Shown one piece after another: positions 17,127 to 25,716 of a DNA stretch of 64,000 nt; position 1 is the first letter of the stretch; each line of letters starts with the position of its first letter. The stretch covers positions 94,979-158,978 of the forward strand of contig JAHHHF010000075.1 of NCBI GenBank assembly GCA_019359495.1, written 5' to 3'. The translations under genes and the position numbers were made by a program. The notes beneath the pieces are model-generated. The model worked only from the letters and a program-made list of their open reading frames with translations. It did no database searches and was not told the DNA's origin. Source of the stretch: Goleter apudmare HA4340-LM2 (GTDB taxonomy: Bacteria; Cyanobacteriota; Cyanobacteriia; Cyanobacteriales; Nostocaceae).

Positions 17127-17687
17127 ATGGCAGAAAATAAACGTAGCAAAGAAGATATACTAAAAGCAATTGAAAGACTAGAAAAGAATCCTGGTGATCG
17201 GCTCACATTCCTAACCGATATTGGAGCGATCGGTGTTGGTGCAGTCGGTGCAGGTGCAGCAGCAGTTGCTTTTGGCGGAACAACAGCTTCAATTTTATTT
17301 GGATTAGTAACGTTACCAGTAGCAGCACCAGTAACAGTTGTAGCAGGTGCTGTTTTATTAGGTGGAGTAGCATTATTGGGCGCTAAACGGTTTCTGATGG
17401 ACGGTACTTATCAGGATGGTAAGCGCGAAGAAATGCTGAGACAATTGAGAGATTTACTACGAGAAATTGAAGAAAAAGAAAGAAAATCTAGCACCACTGA
17501 AAAAGACAAAACACAGTTTTACAGCTTCTTAAAGGAACCACTCAAGCGTGATTTAATTACTAGTGAAGATGCTCAAAAAATTATAGAGCTTGTAGAAACT
17601 GGAAAAATGTCTATCAGTGATGCTTATAAAGCTGTTAGAGAAGTTTTATCCGAAGCGAGAGGGCTACCCCCGTCCAATACTAAATAA
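17127..17687 (+). CDS. Gly/Ala-rich membrane protein of unknown function (second of a pair)
   Basis: The 186-residue protein has a strong GGAG-type ribosome-binding site before its ATG. After a polar N-terminus (SKEDILKAIERLEKNPGDR), residues ~33-90 form two hydrophobic, glycine-zipper-like segments rich in GAVGAGAAAV and VLLGGVALLG. A charged coiled-coil stretch (REIEEKERK) and a C-terminal helical domain with an SHOCT-like appearance (LKRDLITSEDAQKIIELVETG, over 20 residues so only partly quoted) complete it. Glycine-zipper segments often insert in or perforate membranes, but no function can be assigned. Confidence 0.65.
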   Translation: MAENKRSKEDILKAIERLEKNPGDRLTFLTDIGAIGVGAVGAGAAAVAFGGTTASILFGLVTLPVAAPVTVVAGAVLLGGVALLGAKRFLMDGTYQDGKREEMLRQLRDLLREIEEKERKSSTTEKDKTQFYSFLKEPLKRDLITSEDAQKIIELVETGKMSISDAYKAVREVLSEARGLPPSNTK

Positions 17688-17704
17688 AATCATTAGTTAT
17701 TTGG

Positions 17705-17878
17705 TTGGATAATTTTTCTAACAGATCATTATCACTAGTCATAGTTTCAAACGAGCAACTAGCACTTACCTTAAATTCCATCACAGAAATTGCTAAATCC
17801 AGCCCATTTAAAGACCTTGCCAATTTAGCTACTGTCCGCGCTGCATTGGATGATCCGAACCACGAATGGACATTTTGA
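17705..17878 (+). CDS. Possible small or decayed coding frame
   Basis: A plus-strand frame immediately after the membrane gene reads through 57 codons from a TTG, ending ITEIAKSSPFKDLANLATV...DDPNHEWTF. The C-terminal part looks protein-like and a rho-independent terminator follows 35 bp after its stop, but no good start codon is seen. It may be the 3' remnant of a longer gene. A minus-strand frame (17680-17958) overlaps the same stretch; because the terminator lies inside that frame, I favour the plus strand. Confidence 0.35.
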   Translation: MDNFSNRSLSLVIVSNEQLALTLNSITEIAKSSPFKDLANLATVRAALDDPNHEWTF

Positions 17879-17912
17879 TTTGAGACATTGCACAAGTGTA
17901 GAATCATTCTAA

Positions 17913-17939
17913 GAGCAGGTTTTATCCCTGCTTTTTTTG
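17913..17939 (+). terminator. Rho-independent terminator
   Basis: AGCAGG and CCTGCT form the stem around a short loop, followed by seven T on the plus strand. It closes the 16589-17878 plus-strand unit. Confidence 0.65.
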
Positions 17940-18005
17940 TGTAATCGTAACTATTCATCATTCGCAAAAAATATTAATATCTTTTGCCTCACTTTCAATT
18001 GGGTA

Positions 18006-18488
18006 TCAATCTTCAAAGATGGCATCAAATAGCGATCGCTTAACTCGGAAATTAATTTCCACTAGCCTTTGATAAAATTCATCTAAATCATCTAGGAAAA
18101 TTTTACCTTCTGAGTTCAATTTTCTGATAATAGCTAGACTACCCCTGACATTTAAACCTAATTTTATCGCCTCTTTTCTCGCTGCAAAGTCATCTAATAA
18201 AATGTAATCAGCTTGTAATTCTGTTGCTAGAGTTATAGCCTCCGCCTCTCCCCTTCCAAGACGTGCATTCAAGCTATTAGCTAAGGAAACTAGTTTAATT
18301 ACTCTTACTTCTATCTTTTTTCCAGAAATTAAACGCAAAATATCTTGACTAGCTTCATCCTGTTTAGCATTGATTTCTCTAACAACAAATTCTGGTAAAT
18401 AAAATTCATCTCGACAATCAATAAATATTTCTAAGTAATCCAGACGACTGAGAAATATCAAAGGAGATGAATTAAAAACTATCTTCAT
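18006..18488 (-). CDS. PIN-domain toxin candidate (DUF3368, VapC-like)
   Basis: The ATG at 18488 (MKIVFNSSPLIFLSRL) is preferred over an upstream TTG. The 160-residue protein is a DUF3368 PIN-domain protein. The first conserved acidic position appears as Asn in FNSSPLI, usual for this subfamily; E in VREIN, the GRGEAEAITLA block and the DDFAAR block follow. These residues bind Mg2+ for RNA cleavage. It lies 5 bp downstream of a UPF0175 gene, the usual antitoxin partner. Confidence 0.85.
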   Translation of the reverse strand: MKIVFNSSPLIFLSRLDYLEIFIDCRDEFYLPEFVVREINAKQDEASQDILRLISGKKIEVRVIKLVSLANSLNARLGRGEAEAITLATELQADYILLDDFAARKEAIKLGLNVRGSLAIIRKLNSEGKIFLDDLDEFYQRLVEINFRVKRSLFDAIFED

Positions 18489-18493
18489 GGAAA

Positions 18494-18733
18494 TTACCAA
18501 TTTCTTTCAATTGCAACATCCTCTTCAGATAAATAAGAGAAATTTACTCCGATTATCTCTAGTAGCTTCAGCAAGAATTCGGGTTCTACTTCCATAAGTT
18601 CTGCTGCTTTTTTCAAACTAATTACCCTGGCTGCTAAAGCACCAATAACAAACAAAAATCGCTCTTTTTGCTCAACATTTAAAAATATCTGAACCTCTGA
18701 GGCAATTGTTTTAAACACTTCTGTATTCATCAT
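18494..18733 (-). CDS. UPF0175-family antitoxin candidate
   Basis: The 79-residue protein has the UPF0175 helix-turn-helix pattern: FLFVIGALAARVISLKKAAELMEVEPEFLLKLLEIIGV, split here over residues ~25-63, and an acidic end SEEDVAIERNW. UPF0175 proteins accompany DUF3368 PIN proteins, as here. Compared with typical members the N-terminal strand is diverged. Confidence 0.8.
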   Translation of the reverse strand: MMNTEVFKTIASEVQIFLNVEQKERFLFVIGALAARVISLKKAAELMEVEPEFLLKLLEIIGVNFSYLSEEDVAIERNW

Positions 18734-18828
18734 AAATTATTAGCTCAATTCACTGATATAGGTCATCTATGAAGAAAGATTATTCTTACCGTGATCGCTC
18801 ATTAGCGCTATCCAGATTGAACTACGGT

Positions 18829-19104
18829 TTAAAAATCTTCATCATCGACGAAAAACTCGGCATCTTCATCAAACCGGGAATCTTGCACAGAATCACCCAA
18901 TTTCCACAAGGGTTGTAACACAGCTACTCCAACTAAACCCAAGCCGGCACTGAAAGCCAACACCAAACCAAAGGGGATTTGAATTGATTGCAATGTGAAG
19001 AATTTTAAGGATATGAGTCTGGCATTTTGAACTGAGATAATGGCGATCGCTATGATCCAAATGGCTATAACTACAGATATTAATAAATTGGCAATAGTTT
19101 TCAT
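18829..19104 (-). CDS. LapA/DUF1049 domain membrane protein
   Basis: The 91-residue protein has two transmembrane helices (residues ~5-27 and ~45-66) separated by SVQNARLISLKFFTLQSIQIP, the hallmark of the LapA (DUF1049) family. An acidic cytoplasmic tail rich in Asp/Glu/Phe follows. In Proteobacteria LapA acts in envelope lipopolysaccharide assembly; its role in cyanobacteria is unknown. It lies downstream of the phosphohexomutase gene on the same strand. Confidence 0.85.
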   Translation of the reverse strand: MKTIANLLISVVIAIWIIAIAIISVQNARLISLKFFTLQSIQIPFGLVLAFSAGLGLVGVAVLQPLWKLGDSVQDSRFDEDAEFFVDDEDF

Positions 19105-19163
19105 AATCGGCTATTCCCCTCTCCAGTTGCGGAGAGGGGTTAGGGGTAAGTGCTTCTTAACTC

Positions 19164-20591
19164 TTACTTTAACTTAGCGATCGCACTCTCCATCTCTTGG
19201 GCGATGGTGGTGAGTTTTTCGGGGGAGTTGGTTTCTAGGTACACGCGTACCAGTGGTTCTGTACCAGAGGGACGCAGCAATACCCAGCTACCTTCTTCTA
19301 GATACAGCTTAATGCCGTCTTTGCGACCAACTTCTTTGACTTTAATCCCGGCTACCTCTGTAGGTGGATTTTGAGTAAAGGAGTCGATGACGGCGGTTTT
19401 GTGGGCTTCGGTAAGGTGCAAGTCGAGGCGGTTATTATAAAGGGGTCCATCGGCTTCGGCGATCGCTTCTTTGACGAGTTCGCTTAAAGGTTTCCCTTCA
19501 TAGGCGATCGCTTCTGCTACTAGCAAATCTGCTAAGATGCCATCTTTTTCGGGAATATGCCCGATAATGCTTAAACCTCCGGATTCTTCCCCACCAATTA
19601 ACACGGTGGTTTCCCGCATTTTCTCACCAATGTATTTAAAGCCTACTGCTGTTTCATAAATTGGTAGCCCATTTTTAGCTGCGAAGTTATCTAACAGATG
19701 GGTTGTGGCGACAGTGCGGACAATCGCGCCGCTTTTACCTTTGTTTTTTATTAAATGACGTGCTAACAATAGCAGTACAGTGTTTGGTGTGAGAACATTG
19801 CCCAATTCATCAACAATGCCAAAGCGATCGCTATCGCCATCTGTTGCTAAACCTAAATCTGCCTGATCGGCGCGGACTGCTTCCACTAATTCAACTAGCT
19901 GTTCTCCTTTGGGTTCTGGCATCCCACCACCAAATAAAACATCCCGCCAAGTGTGGAAAGATTCTAATTGAATACCAATTTGTTGCAAAACTTCATCTAA
20001 ATATCCACGGGAAGTAGAATACAAAGCGTCGTATTTTACCTTTAACTGGGCACTTCTGATCCTTTCTGTATCCAATAAGGTATAGATGAATTGCAGATAA
20101 TCGGGTTTCGGATCGAAAATAGAAATAGAACCCGATGGGTTGCTACCAGGCAGAGCATCCGATGCACTTTCTATGTTTGCCACAATAGTATCAGTGATCT
20201 CTGGAGTGGCAGGCCCAGCATAATCAGGGATATATTTAATCCCACAGTAAGGTGCAGGATTATGGCTAGCAGTAAACATCAACGCCCCAGCCGAATTTAG
20301 GTGACGGGCGTTGTAAGCAATTACTGGTGTGGGGCAATCCCGATCAGTAACTTTCACTGTCCAACCCAAATCTGCCAAGACTTCGGCGGCTGTCTGGGCA
20401 AACTGGTCAGCTAAAAACCGAGTATCGTAAGCGACAAGAACTGGTCTGTCTTTGCTGTAGGCTGTTTCTAAATATCTAGCGATCGCCCTTGTGACTTTCC
20501 GCACATTGGGGAAAGTAAAGTCATCGGCGATAATTCCTCGCCAACCATCGGTGCCAAATTTGATCTTGCTGGAATTGCTACTGACGCTCAT
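19164..20591 (-). CDS. Phosphoglucomutase/phosphomannomutase family enzyme
   Basis: The 475-residue protein is an alpha-D-phosphohexomutase, interconverting hexose 1- and 6-phosphates. Domain marks in order: FGTDGWRGIIADDF at the N-terminus, the phosphoserine loop TASHNPAPYCGIK, the metal-binding loop DGDSDRFG, the sugar-binding GGEESGGL loop, and the phosphate-binding RPSGTEPLVRVY near the C-terminus. All catalytic loops are intact. Whether it prefers glucose, mannose or glucosamine phosphates cannot be read; the GGEESGG loop suits glucose-type substrates. Confidence 0.92.
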   Translation of the reverse strand: MSVSSNSSKIKFGTDGWRGIIADDFTFPNVRKVTRAIARYLETAYSKDRPVLVAYDTRFLADQFAQTAAEVLADLGWTVKVTDRDCPTPVIAYNARHLNSAGALMFTASHNPAPYCGIKYIPDYAGPATPEITDTIVANIESASDALPGSNPSGSISIFDPKPDYLQFIYTLLDTERIRSAQLKVKYDALYSTSRGYLDEVLQQIGIQLESFHTWRDVLFGGGMPEPKGEQLVELVEAVRADQADLGLATDGDSDRFGIVDELGNVLTPNTVLLLLARHLIKNKGKSGAIVRTVATTHLLDNFAAKNGLPIYETAVGFKYIGEKMRETTVLIGGEESGGLSIIGHIPEKDGILADLLVAEAIAYEGKPLSELVKEAIAEADGPLYNNRLDLHLTEAHKTAVIDSFTQNPPTEVAGIKVKEVGRKDGIKLYLEEGSWVLLRPSGTEPLVRVYLETNSPEKLTTIAQEMESAIAKLK

Positions 20592-20694
20592 TTTGCCAAT
20601 ATCTCCCGTGCATCTTCAATTACTATAGGAAGCTTCCCGCAAAGCGTGCGTAGCCGCAAGTGTGCCCACCGTATTTTTTCTCACTGCTTCTGCA

Positions 20695-21549
20695 ATGTCA
20701 ACCCCCGATCGCCCTTTTGCCAGTTATCATCTTTGGTCTTTATTTGCCCCAGCAACAGGGCAAGAACGTTGGCATTGCCAGATGCGACGGGGGTTTATCA
20801 AAGCGCGTCAACACGAAGCCCAAGTCAAAGCACTGTTAGCAAAGGCCACTGCACCCCAGAGGATTGGTATACTCGCCCAAAAAGGCGTTTATGAGTTTCA
20901 TCATAATCGACATCTGTTACGTCAAGCTGATGGGGTAGAAAAAATTGCCCAGATACTGAAATTAAGCAACGCCTCAGATGAAGTACAACAACGCGTGCGG
21001 CAAATTCTCAAAAAATATCACGATGCGCCCTTACTTGTGAATAAAAACATCATCCAACTCACTCCGGGTGATGAAGGCTTTCCCAAACCGATTTTAATTG
21101 ACCAAGATGATTATTGCTTCCGGTTATATGCAGCGATGGATTGTATTTTCATTGATTACGATCGCACTTTACACATTTTAGATTTCAAAACTGGTAAATC
21201 TGCTTTTGACAAAAGACAGGCATTAGTGTATTTATTGGCAGCCCGTTATCTTTATCCTGGACGTAAAGCAGTAGCATCATTTTATAATTTAGAAATTGGT
21301 AAAAAATCCGATTTAATTAGCATTAATAATAGTGAATTGGCATCCTTAGAATTGGAATTAGCCAACATTGCTCACAAGCATCAACGAGATTTACAAAAAT
21401 ATCAGCAAGAAACCGAAAACTTTAGCGAGATTTTCCCTCCAAATCCTGGTTATCACTGTCGTTTTTGTCCATTTAATTCTATCTGTGAGTTTTCGCAAGT
21501 TGATCCTTCTCAACCCCATCCCATGCCCAGTTTAAAAGTGCATGAGTAA
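20695..21549 (+). CDS. PD-(D/E)XK nuclease-like protein with Cas4-type cysteines
   Basis: The start is the ATG at 20695 (MSTPDRPFASYHLWSLF). The 284-residue protein contains AMDCIFIDYDRTLHILDFKTGK, the D...DxK core of PD-(D/E)XK nucleases, with GKxAFDKRQALVYLLAAR as the following helix. Near the C-terminus, YHCRFCPFNSICEF supplies clustered cysteines as in Cas4/AddB-type Fe-S nucleases, with an additional upstream Cys. It lies alone with no CRISPR locus or recombinase genes nearby, so a role in DNA repair is more likely than adaptation. Confidence 0.78.
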   Translation: MSTPDRPFASYHLWSLFAPATGQERWHCQMRRGFIKARQHEAQVKALLAKATAPQRIGILAQKGVYEFHHNRHLLRQADGVEKIAQILKLSNASDEVQQRVRQILKKYHDAPLLVNKNIIQLTPGDEGFPKPILIDQDDYCFRLYAAMDCIFIDYDRTLHILDFKTGKSAFDKRQALVYLLAARYLYPGRKAVASFYNLEIGKKSDLISINNSELASLELELANIAHKHQRDLQKYQQETENFSEIFPPNPGYHCRFCPFNSICEFSQVDPSQPHPMPSLKVHE

Positions 21550-21623
21550 TTATGTAGGTGTAAATCAAGCTAACGTTATACGGCTGTGGCGACCTAAGAT
21601 AACAGTTGCTTTCGTAGATATTA

Positions 21624-21857
<234 letters not shown>

Positions 21858-22072
21858 AAGATGATTTTATCATTGCTCACCTGAACGTTAAAACGATGAT
21901 TGACTTAAGGAAATGTAGCAAGGTGGCAGGGCGATCGCCTTGCTCAATATCCAAATCTGCCCTCACCAATAAATCAAGCCGCCTAACGGCGAATTTGTGC
22001 GGTGGCATATAGCTTTAAACCCAGCACCAGTCGCTTTCAACTGTCTGCTGCATTTGACTTGTTAACTTGCGG

Positions 22073-22411
22073 CTAGAGATACAAAACCATTCGTAAACCC
22101 TCGTCTACCTCCTCCTGTAAATCATTGGGTAGTGAACCGATGCGTTCAGAAAGAAATGCTTTATCGACTGTCAAAATCTGAGATACATTAGCTACAGAAT
22201 CTCTAGATAAACCTGATACTTCACGAGGCAATAACACATTGCCTGGTGCTTCTGCTAACTGAGTATTCGAGGTAATGATGACAACGATAACTGTATTGAT
22301 ACGGCTTTGATTAAAAACATCATCTTGAATTACCAAGACAGGACGATGATATCCCGGTTCTGAACCTACTGGGTTAGGCAGATTCGCCCACCAAATTTCT
22401 CCCCGGTACAT
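22073..22411 (-). CDS. mazF: MazF/PemK-family endoribonuclease toxin
   Basis: Translation probably starts at the ATG at 22411, which overlaps the antitoxin stop as TAATG. The 112-residue protein has the MazF fold: MYRGEIWWANLPNPVGSEPGYHRPVLVIQDD with the conserved GxE..RPVLV block, then TVIVVIITSNTQLAEAPGNVLL and DSVANVSQILTVDK. These residues form the RNA-cleavage site. It is coupled to the ribbon-helix-helix antitoxin upstream. Confidence 0.9.
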   Translation of the reverse strand: MYRGEIWWANLPNPVGSEPGYHRPVLVIQDDVFNQSRINTVIVVIITSNTQLAEAPGNVLLPREVSGLSRDSVANVSQILTVDKAFLSERIGSLPNDLQEEVDEGLRMVLYL

Positions 22412-22647
22412 TACCAATCCTCATGAGGCAGAGACATAAATTGCATCTTTGCCATCATTGGATCTAGCTCAGAAGATTCTTGAGAATAAACTTGGTTCAG
22501 CTTGTGCAAAATTTGATTGCGGTTGTACTTTTTCAAATAAGCTTTTAACGCTTTTGTATAAAGTTCACTACGTGACAACCCTAGCTGCTGGGCTAGTGCT
22601 TCTGCTTCTTGAAAAACTGAGTCTGGAAGCGAAATTGCAGTTTTCAT
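22411..22647 (-). CDS. Ribbon-helix-helix antitoxin of the MazF toxin
   Basis: The ATG at 22647 (MKTAISLPDSVFQEAEALAQ) is preferred to a GTG two codons earlier. The 78-residue protein is a MazE-type ribbon-helix-helix regulator with LGLSRSELYTKALKAYLKKY, then an extended acidic tail that would wrap the toxin. Its stop overlaps the mazF start. An AF2212-like gene ends just upstream, so three TA-related genes may share one transcript. Confidence 0.87.
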   Translation of the reverse strand: MKTAISLPDSVFQEAEALAQQLGLSRSELYTKALKAYLKKYNRNQILHKLNQVYSQESSELDPMMAKMQFMSLPHEDW

Positions 22648-22649
22648 AA

Positions 22650-22868
22650 TCACCTTAGCTGCAAGTCTGTCTTTTTAAGTTCCTCAAAACCTTGCCCAAT
22701 CCCCTCAATTGTCTCCAACTGATCTATGAGTTGGCGTAATTTTGCGGGATTAATCTTACCAGGATCAAGAAAAGTGAGGAGAACTTGAGCGCGATCGCTA
22801 ACATCCTGCGGTGGCTCGGTAAGATGAATTTGCCCATCCTGATAAATACCTTCGATGGTTTTTAGCAT
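22650..22868 (-). CDS. AF2212-like antitoxin-family small protein
   Basis: Start at ATG 22868 (MLKTIEGIYQDGQIHL); the frame is open to a TTG 10 codons earlier. The 72-residue protein begins with the IEGIYxDGxIxLxEPP strand-turn-strand motif shared by small AF2212/DUF104-like antitoxins, then SDRAQVLLTFLDPG and a helical tail. Members usually accompany PIN toxins, but here no PIN gene is adjacent: the next gene downstream is the MazF antitoxin. It may be an orphan or an accessory regulator. Confidence 0.65.
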   Translation of the reverse strand: MLKTIEGIYQDGQIHLTEPPQDVSDRAQVLLTFLDPGKINPAKLRQLIDQLETIEGIGQGFEELKKTDLQLR

Positions 22869-22915
22869 AAGTTGCAATTGGGTTGGTATCTCTTTCAATT
22901 CTACTAACTAAGGTT

Positions 22916-23215
22916 TTAACTAACGCTCAAGCTACGCTGAATAACTTCGTCTAGTGCCTCTTGAATCACTTCATCACTGACACCGTGACGTTTGAGGCTC
23001 GCAATCAAGGCAGATACCGTATCGCCTTCTAAACGCTCCAAGTCAGCCCGCAACCCTTGCCCAATATAAGCACGCACTAAAGGTTGATACCCAGAAAAAC
23101 CAAGCAGTGGTGCAACTTGCTTCAAATCCTCAATCACGTCTTCGGGCATACGAATTGTGATTGTCGTCATGGGACGATTCCTATCTAACCGCTTTTTCAA
23201 CGCTTCAGGTTTCAT
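22916..23215 (-). CDS. BrnA/CopG-like antitoxin paired with BrnT
   Basis: The start is taken as ATG 23215 (MKPEALKKRLDRNRPM), overlapping the end of brnT by 11 bp. An alternative Met at residue 16 begins TTITIRMPEDVIEDLKQVAP, a ribbon-helix-helix core, followed by LGFSGYQPLVRAYIGQGLR. The C-terminal half, ISLKRHGVSDEVIQEALDEV-like, is helical. About 99 residues. It is the antitoxin and repressor of the upstream toxin gene. Confidence 0.8.
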   Translation of the reverse strand: MKPEALKKRLDRNRPMTTITIRMPEDVIEDLKQVAPLLGFSGYQPLVRAYIGQGLRADLERLEGDTVSALIASLKRHGVSDEVIQEALDEVIQRSLSVS

Positions 23216-23501
23216 AAAATTCCCGCTCCTTACGTGTTGCTTTACGAGCTGAAATGATCCGAATAATGTCGTTTTCCCTCTCAATGAAGACAACGTACAG
23301 CAAGTTCCAACGCCGATCTAAACCAATAACAGCATCTCGCGCTTCATCATTACGACTTGCATCAATGACCACAAGCAATGGATCGAAGAAGGCTTCTGCG
23401 GCTTGCTGAAACACAACACCGTCGTGGTTAATTGGGTTGATCCTGGCTTTTTCGTCATTCCAGACAAAAGTGATGCCATTGAGAACGAAATACTCATCCA
23501 T
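23205..23501 (-). CDS. BrnT-family ribonuclease toxin
   Basis: The 98-residue protein has the BrnT pattern FVWNDEKARINPINHDGVVFQQAAEAFFDP (over two blocks), then RDAVIGLDRRWNLLYVVFIERENDIIRIISARKATRKERE. The canonical KHGV is replaced by NHDGV. It is first in its TA pair, with an 11-bp overlap to the antitoxin. It is the second intact brnT of the window, and clearly diverged from the one at 16099, so not a recent duplicate. Confidence 0.88.
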   Translation of the reverse strand: MDEYFVLNGITFVWNDEKARINPINHDGVVFQQAAEAFFDPLLVVIDASRNDEARDAVIGLDRRWNLLYVVFIERENDIIRIISARKATRKEREFYET

Positions 23502-23755
23502 GCTTGTAGTGTAGGCAAGACGTATTTACATTGTCAATACATTTTAGTGCTGTAGCTGGATTGGTGCGATCGCTTTTGGCACTCAGCAGAAGCGATTTAA
23601 GGCCGTCTCACAGATAAGGAGAAGCAGCCCAACGTTCCCAATCACCGGACGCAGACAACCTCGAATTACCAACAGATAATCTTTGATAAACAGGCCAATT
23701 GTAGCCAAAGGGCGATCGCTAGCAATCATCCTTGACGCGATCAGCCCAAATACAT

Positions 23756-25441
23756 TCAAAACGGCGGCAATTCTTTGAGAATGGTAAAGCGAATGTGATT
23801 AATTGCTAAATCGCCAAGGGGAATATCTTCTTTGGTGAGTCGCACACCTTGACTAGAAATTGTTTCAAAGGAGATACCTTTGCCAATTTCGATGTGATAC
23901 CAGCATAAACCCATAAAAAAGCGCGTGGGATAAGGGCCATCTTCGCCCACATCATCAGGATTCGATTCCATCGGCAACCAGCCCAAAGTCGGGATGTAGA
24001 ACTCCAGCCACACATGGTTAAAATCTGGTTGTAAGGGCACACCCTGCTGTTCACTATGCTGTGGGCATTTGTATCTACCTACGGTGCGACAGGGGATGCC
24101 ATTCAAGCGACACAACGCCAACAAAACGCCGACATATTCGCCACAGGAACCTACACCCCGTTCTAAAACGATATCGGGTGTATCAATGTAGGGTTTAATG
24201 CCGTAGGACAACTCATCGTAAACGTAATTGCGGATGCTGTACATTTTCCGCAAGAGATTAGTTTCCGAACCAATGGCATCACGGGCAGCACGGCGGACAA
24301 TGGTAGAGTCCATTGCTAAATCATCATCGTCCACCAGGTAGCGAGTTTGTAATTCTGGTGAAATTTCGGGAACCTCTTCTACATCTTTAGGGGTGATGCG
24401 ATATTTGATACCCCGGACCTCCAACAGGGCTTTCCAGCCAAATATATGGCGTTCGCCTGGGGTAAGGGAATCAAATTTAAACACTGCCACCCGTTGCCCG
24501 TCGATGATTTCTTCGGTAAACGGTATACCGATGGGTTCGACGTGTTGCAACTTTTGGCGTTCAGTATCTGATGGTAGGGCAATCCGCCATTCTACGTCTG
24601 GGAGATAGACCTCTTCTAAGGGAGCAATTTCCTCAGCGTAAGACATTTCGATCAGATAACCGTTAGAGAGGGCGTAACGTTTATCTGGCTCGTAATGATA
24701 ATACAGGGGGTGGATAAAAGTGCGATCGCGGTAAGTTAATTCATGATTGGGGTCAGCGTTGGGGTTATCTCGGATGTAAGGCTCCTCATCAGCATAGGCG
24801 ATGTAGAGGGTTTCCTTGCCTGTTTCGTAATCTTTGTGAATGGCAATGCCTGTGGGAGACGCAAACGGCGTCAACATACTGAATTGAATTTCTCCAGTGC
24901 CTCTGTCTAGGGAGTAAACTGTTTGCTCAGTGCGATCGCTAACCCACAGGGTTTCTTGGCTAACGACCAAATTTTCCACCCCCACCCCTGGCGCATAAAA
25001 TCTGGTAATCTCTTTGCGGGTTTCCCGGTCAAAAATCAGAATGCAACCCAGCTTTTGGCAGCTAACATAAACTGTTGATTCCCAAACAGCAACACCGTCA
25101 GCCGCATAAGGCAAGGTGACAAAATGCTCTAAACCCAGTGATGAGAGCTTACATAAATAAACACTGTTACCACGGGTCAGCCAGAGGGTTTCTGACCACA
25201 CTGCTAGACCTGTAACCTCATTAAATTCTCTAACTTGGTGGGGGTTGAGAATTTTACTGTTGTCAGAAGTTGGATCAATTTCCAACAGATGCCCTTTAGC
25301 AGTATCAATCGCAATGAGTGTATCCTTGATGAAAGCAATGCCACCCAAGGCGGCAGCACTAAGCGGTCGAATTGTTCTTTGCCCAAACATCTGGCTAACG
25401 GTCATACTGGGGAGTACAAGACTCATATTAAGCATATTCAT
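23756..25441 (-). CDS. Beta-propeller plus transglutaminase-like protein
   Basis: I use the ATG at 25441; the frame extends to a TTG at 25516 and other ATGs lie at 25435 and 25426, none with a clear ribosome-binding site. The ~561-residue protein has an N-terminal half of repeated beta segments (NHL/quinoprotein-like: GLAVWSETLWLTRGNSVYLC, VSQETLWVSDRTEQTVYSLD). A transglutaminase-like cysteine-protease core follows: GVGSCGEYVGVLLALCRLNGIPCR with the catalytic Cys, NHVWLEFYIPTLGW with His, and ESNPDD with Asp. No signal peptide is evident. The function may be peptidase or crosslinking; the combination is unusual in my experience. Confidence 0.75.
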   Translation of the reverse strand: MNMLNMSLVLPSMTVSQMFGQRTIRPLSAAALGGIAFIKDTLIAIDTAKGHLLEIDPTSDNSKILNPHQVREFNEVTGLAVWSETLWLTRGNSVYLCKLSSLGLEHFVTLPYAADGVAVWESTVYVSCQKLGCILIFDRETRKEITRFYAPGVGVENLVVSQETLWVSDRTEQTVYSLDRGTGEIQFSMLTPFASPTGIAIHKDYETGKETLYIAYADEEPYIRDNPNADPNHELTYRDRTFIHPLYYHYEPDKRYALSNGYLIEMSYAEEIAPLEEVYLPDVEWRIALPSDTERQKLQHVEPIGIPFTEEIIDGQRVAVFKFDSLTPGERHIFGWKALLEVRGIKYRITPKDVEEVPEISPELQTRYLVDDDDLAMDSTIVRRAARDAIGSETNLLRKMYSIRNYVYDELSYGIKPYIDTPDIVLERGVGSCGEYVGVLLALCRLNGIPCRTVGRYKCPQHSEQQGVPLQPDFNHVWLEFYIPTLGWLPMESNPDDVGEDGPYPTRFFMGLCWYHIEIGKGISFETISSQGVRLTKEDIPLGDLAINHIRFTILKELPPF

Positions 25442-25716
25442 ACAACCGTTGAGCACACTGATAATAAATTGTGGTATTTCTGGTGTAACCAAATTTTCCA
25501 CTACTAATAATAACAATCATTAGTAGCATGTAATTATTACAACAATTATCTAAATAATAATACATAAAAGAACCAGGGATAGAAATTGGCAAATATCAGG
25601 AATCACACTTACAATCATTTAGTTTGACAATATCTCTAATGTAACTTTAGTTGATGGTTTTCCAGCCATCACTAAATTATGATCAAATTCTGTAACCATT
25701 TCCTGTGTCATACACG

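Noticed and set aside
17680..17958. Minus-strand frame of about 92 codons after the membrane-protein pair
   Set aside because: A plus-strand rho-independent terminator lies inside it and the plus strand reads protein-like in the same place, so it is less likely to be coding.
20695..21549. Cas4 (CRISPR adaptation) assignment for the PD-(D/E)XK protein
   Set aside because: The C-terminal cysteines resemble Cas4, but no CRISPR repeats or other cas genes are present; a general nuclease-like label is safer.
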